In this document: positions 63,371 through 64,000 of the stretch, piece after piece
How the letters are laid out: every line of letters begins with the position of its first letter
Numbering within the stretch: position 1 is the first letter of the stretch
From: Bradyrhizobium sp. LMTR 3
Lineage (GTDB): Bacteria; Pseudomonadota; Alphaproteobacteria; Rhizobiales; Xanthobacteraceae
Direction: 5' to 3'
DNA: 64,000 bases
Assembly: GCF_001693485.1 (NCBI RefSeq)
Contig: NZ_MAXC01000010.1
Span: 62,001 to 126,000, forward strand
The notes under the pieces: model-generated
The model's database searches: none
What the model was told of the DNA's origin: nothing
The model's input: only the letters and a program-made list of their open reading frames with translations
Program-made: the position numbers and the translations under genes

Positions 63371-63421
63371 TTTGACGCGTTTTCTTGACGCGAACCGGTA
63401 TCCACTTCGCTGGAAAACGCT
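63371..63421. repeat. Dispersed repeat family II, copy B, abutting the sppA stop
   Basis: TTTGACGCGTTTTCTTG to GGAAAACGCT with inverted ends GCGTTTTC / GAAAACGC; about 85% identical to the copy at 40072-40123. Its last base is immediately next to the sppA stop codon on the minus strand. Confidence 0.8.
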
Positions 63422-64000
63422 CTAGAACCCGAATTTGGCCCAAATTGCCCGCGTCTCCAGCGCCGAAATCAGGTCATCCGGCAATCCCCCGATACCGTCG
63501 GCCAGCGAGCCCGCGCCCGGCGATCTCCGGCCCAGGAGACCGGCCAGCATCCCACTTGCCGGCGCGATGAGGGGCGTCAGCACTTTGTCGCCATAGCGCT
63601 CGCGCAGCGTCGAGCGGAGATCGCCGATCTTGTCGGCAAGGCCGAGCGACACCGACCTCTCGCCCGCCCAGTACTCGCCGGTGAACAGGACGTCGTCGGC
63701 CCCCTTGAGGCGCGCACCGCGGCTGCCTTTGACCAGCGCGATGAAGATGGCGTGGATCTCGCGCTGAAGCGTCTTCAGGCGGGCGACGTCATCCGGATCT
63801 TCGGGCAGGAAGGGGTCCAGCATCGCCTTGTGCTCGCCTGCCGTGTAAAGCCGCCGCTCGACGCCAATCCTCTTGATCAAGTCCTGAAAGCCGAAACTGC
63901 CGCCGACCACGCCGATCGAGCCGAGGATCGAGGACGGATCGCAGAATATCTCGTCGCCCGCGCAGGCGATCATGTAGCCGCCGGATGCTGCGACGTCTTC
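63422..64000 (-). CDS. sppA: S49-family signal peptide peptidase (partial, 5' end outside window)
   Basis: The C-terminal part is visible, running in from the right edge. The Ser nucleophile region VAASGGYMIACA is at the extreme visible N-terminus, and the Lys of the Ser-Lys dyad lies in TAGEHKAMLDPF, with the helical end of the short S49 family. These membrane proteases degrade cleaved signal peptides. The tail after about 63600 (ASGMLAGLLGRR, SPGAGSL) is unlike the core. The start is outside the window. Confidence 0.9.
   Translation of the reverse strand, partial: EDVAASGGYMIACAGDEIFCDPSSILGSIGVVGGSFGFQDLIKRIGVERRLYTAGEHKAMLDPFLPEDPDDVARLKTLQREIHAIFIALVKGSRGARLKGADDVLFTGEYWAGERSVSLGLADKIGDLRSTLRERYGDKVLTPLIAPASGMLAGLLGRRSPGAGSLADGIGGLPDDLISALETRAIWAKFGF

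Noticed and set aside
1-64000. CRISPR arrays, rRNA genes or riboswitches
   Set aside because: No regularly spaced direct repeats, rRNA-like stretches or recognisable riboswitch cores were seen; the repeats present are inverted and dispersed.

Overview
The window is high-GC DNA from an alphaproteobacterium of the Bradyrhizobium/Rhodopseudomonas group. This is inferred from the gene families present (DUF1236, DUF2339, DUF6894, TIGR02301, split GlyQ/GlyS), from several families of short dispersed palindromes typical of that group, and from Irr/ICE-like iron boxes. It splits cleanly at a tRNA-Pro gene near 34.0 kb.

Left part (1-31.5 kb, all on the minus strand): a lipopeptide siderophore-type nonribosomal peptide synthetase (NRPS) locus, read right to left. 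It starts with an MbtH protein, a type II thioesterase and a SyrP/TauD-type hydroxylase. Three giant NRPS genes follow, joined by overlaps of 4 and 8 bases; the third runs off the left edge. The visible assembly line is FAAL-ACP-C-A1-PCP-E-C-A2-PCP / C-A3-PCP-C(dual E/C)-A4-PCP / C-A5-PCP-E-C-A6-PCP-E-(continues). Pocket residues read by eye give A1 = Asp (DLTKIGHVGK), A4 = Gly (DILQLGLVWK), A3 = Phe-like and A6 = Ser-like; A2 and A5 are unassigned. A fatty-acyl start, Asp plus a hydroxylase (beta-hydroxy-Asp is an iron ligand), and a TonB siderophore receptor upstream behind two tandem ICE-like boxes together point to an acylated peptide siderophore. An M20 amidohydrolase lies just upstream of the receptor.

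Border (31.5-34.1 kb): a vapBC toxin-antitoxin pair, an excisionase-like remnant and a tyrosine integrase broken by three frameshifts. The integrase ends 8 bases from the 3' end of tRNA-Pro(CGG). This is the layout of one end of an old integrated island lying to the left, which may include the siderophore locus.

Right part (34.1-64 kb): ordinary chromosomal genes. These are the tRNA-modification enzyme TsaC/Sua5, an FAD-linked oxidase, a YpeA acetyltransferase, two Nudix hydrolases, an SRAP abasic-site protein, a HAD phosphatase, a dihydroorotase-like amidohydrolase, a ygfZ-tag-HD operon, a tyrosine phosphatase, a large DUF2339 membrane protein, an AcuI-type reductase, an MFS transporter, a SleB-type cell-wall hydrolase, pyruvate phosphate dikinase with a Lys/Ala-rich N-terminal tail, DUF3096 and DUF1236 proteins, a glyQ-glyS-methyltransferase operon and a partial SppA peptidase. 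A complete IS481-family element with 33-bp inverted repeats and a 5-bp target duplication has landed in one of the dispersed palindromes at 54-55 kb.
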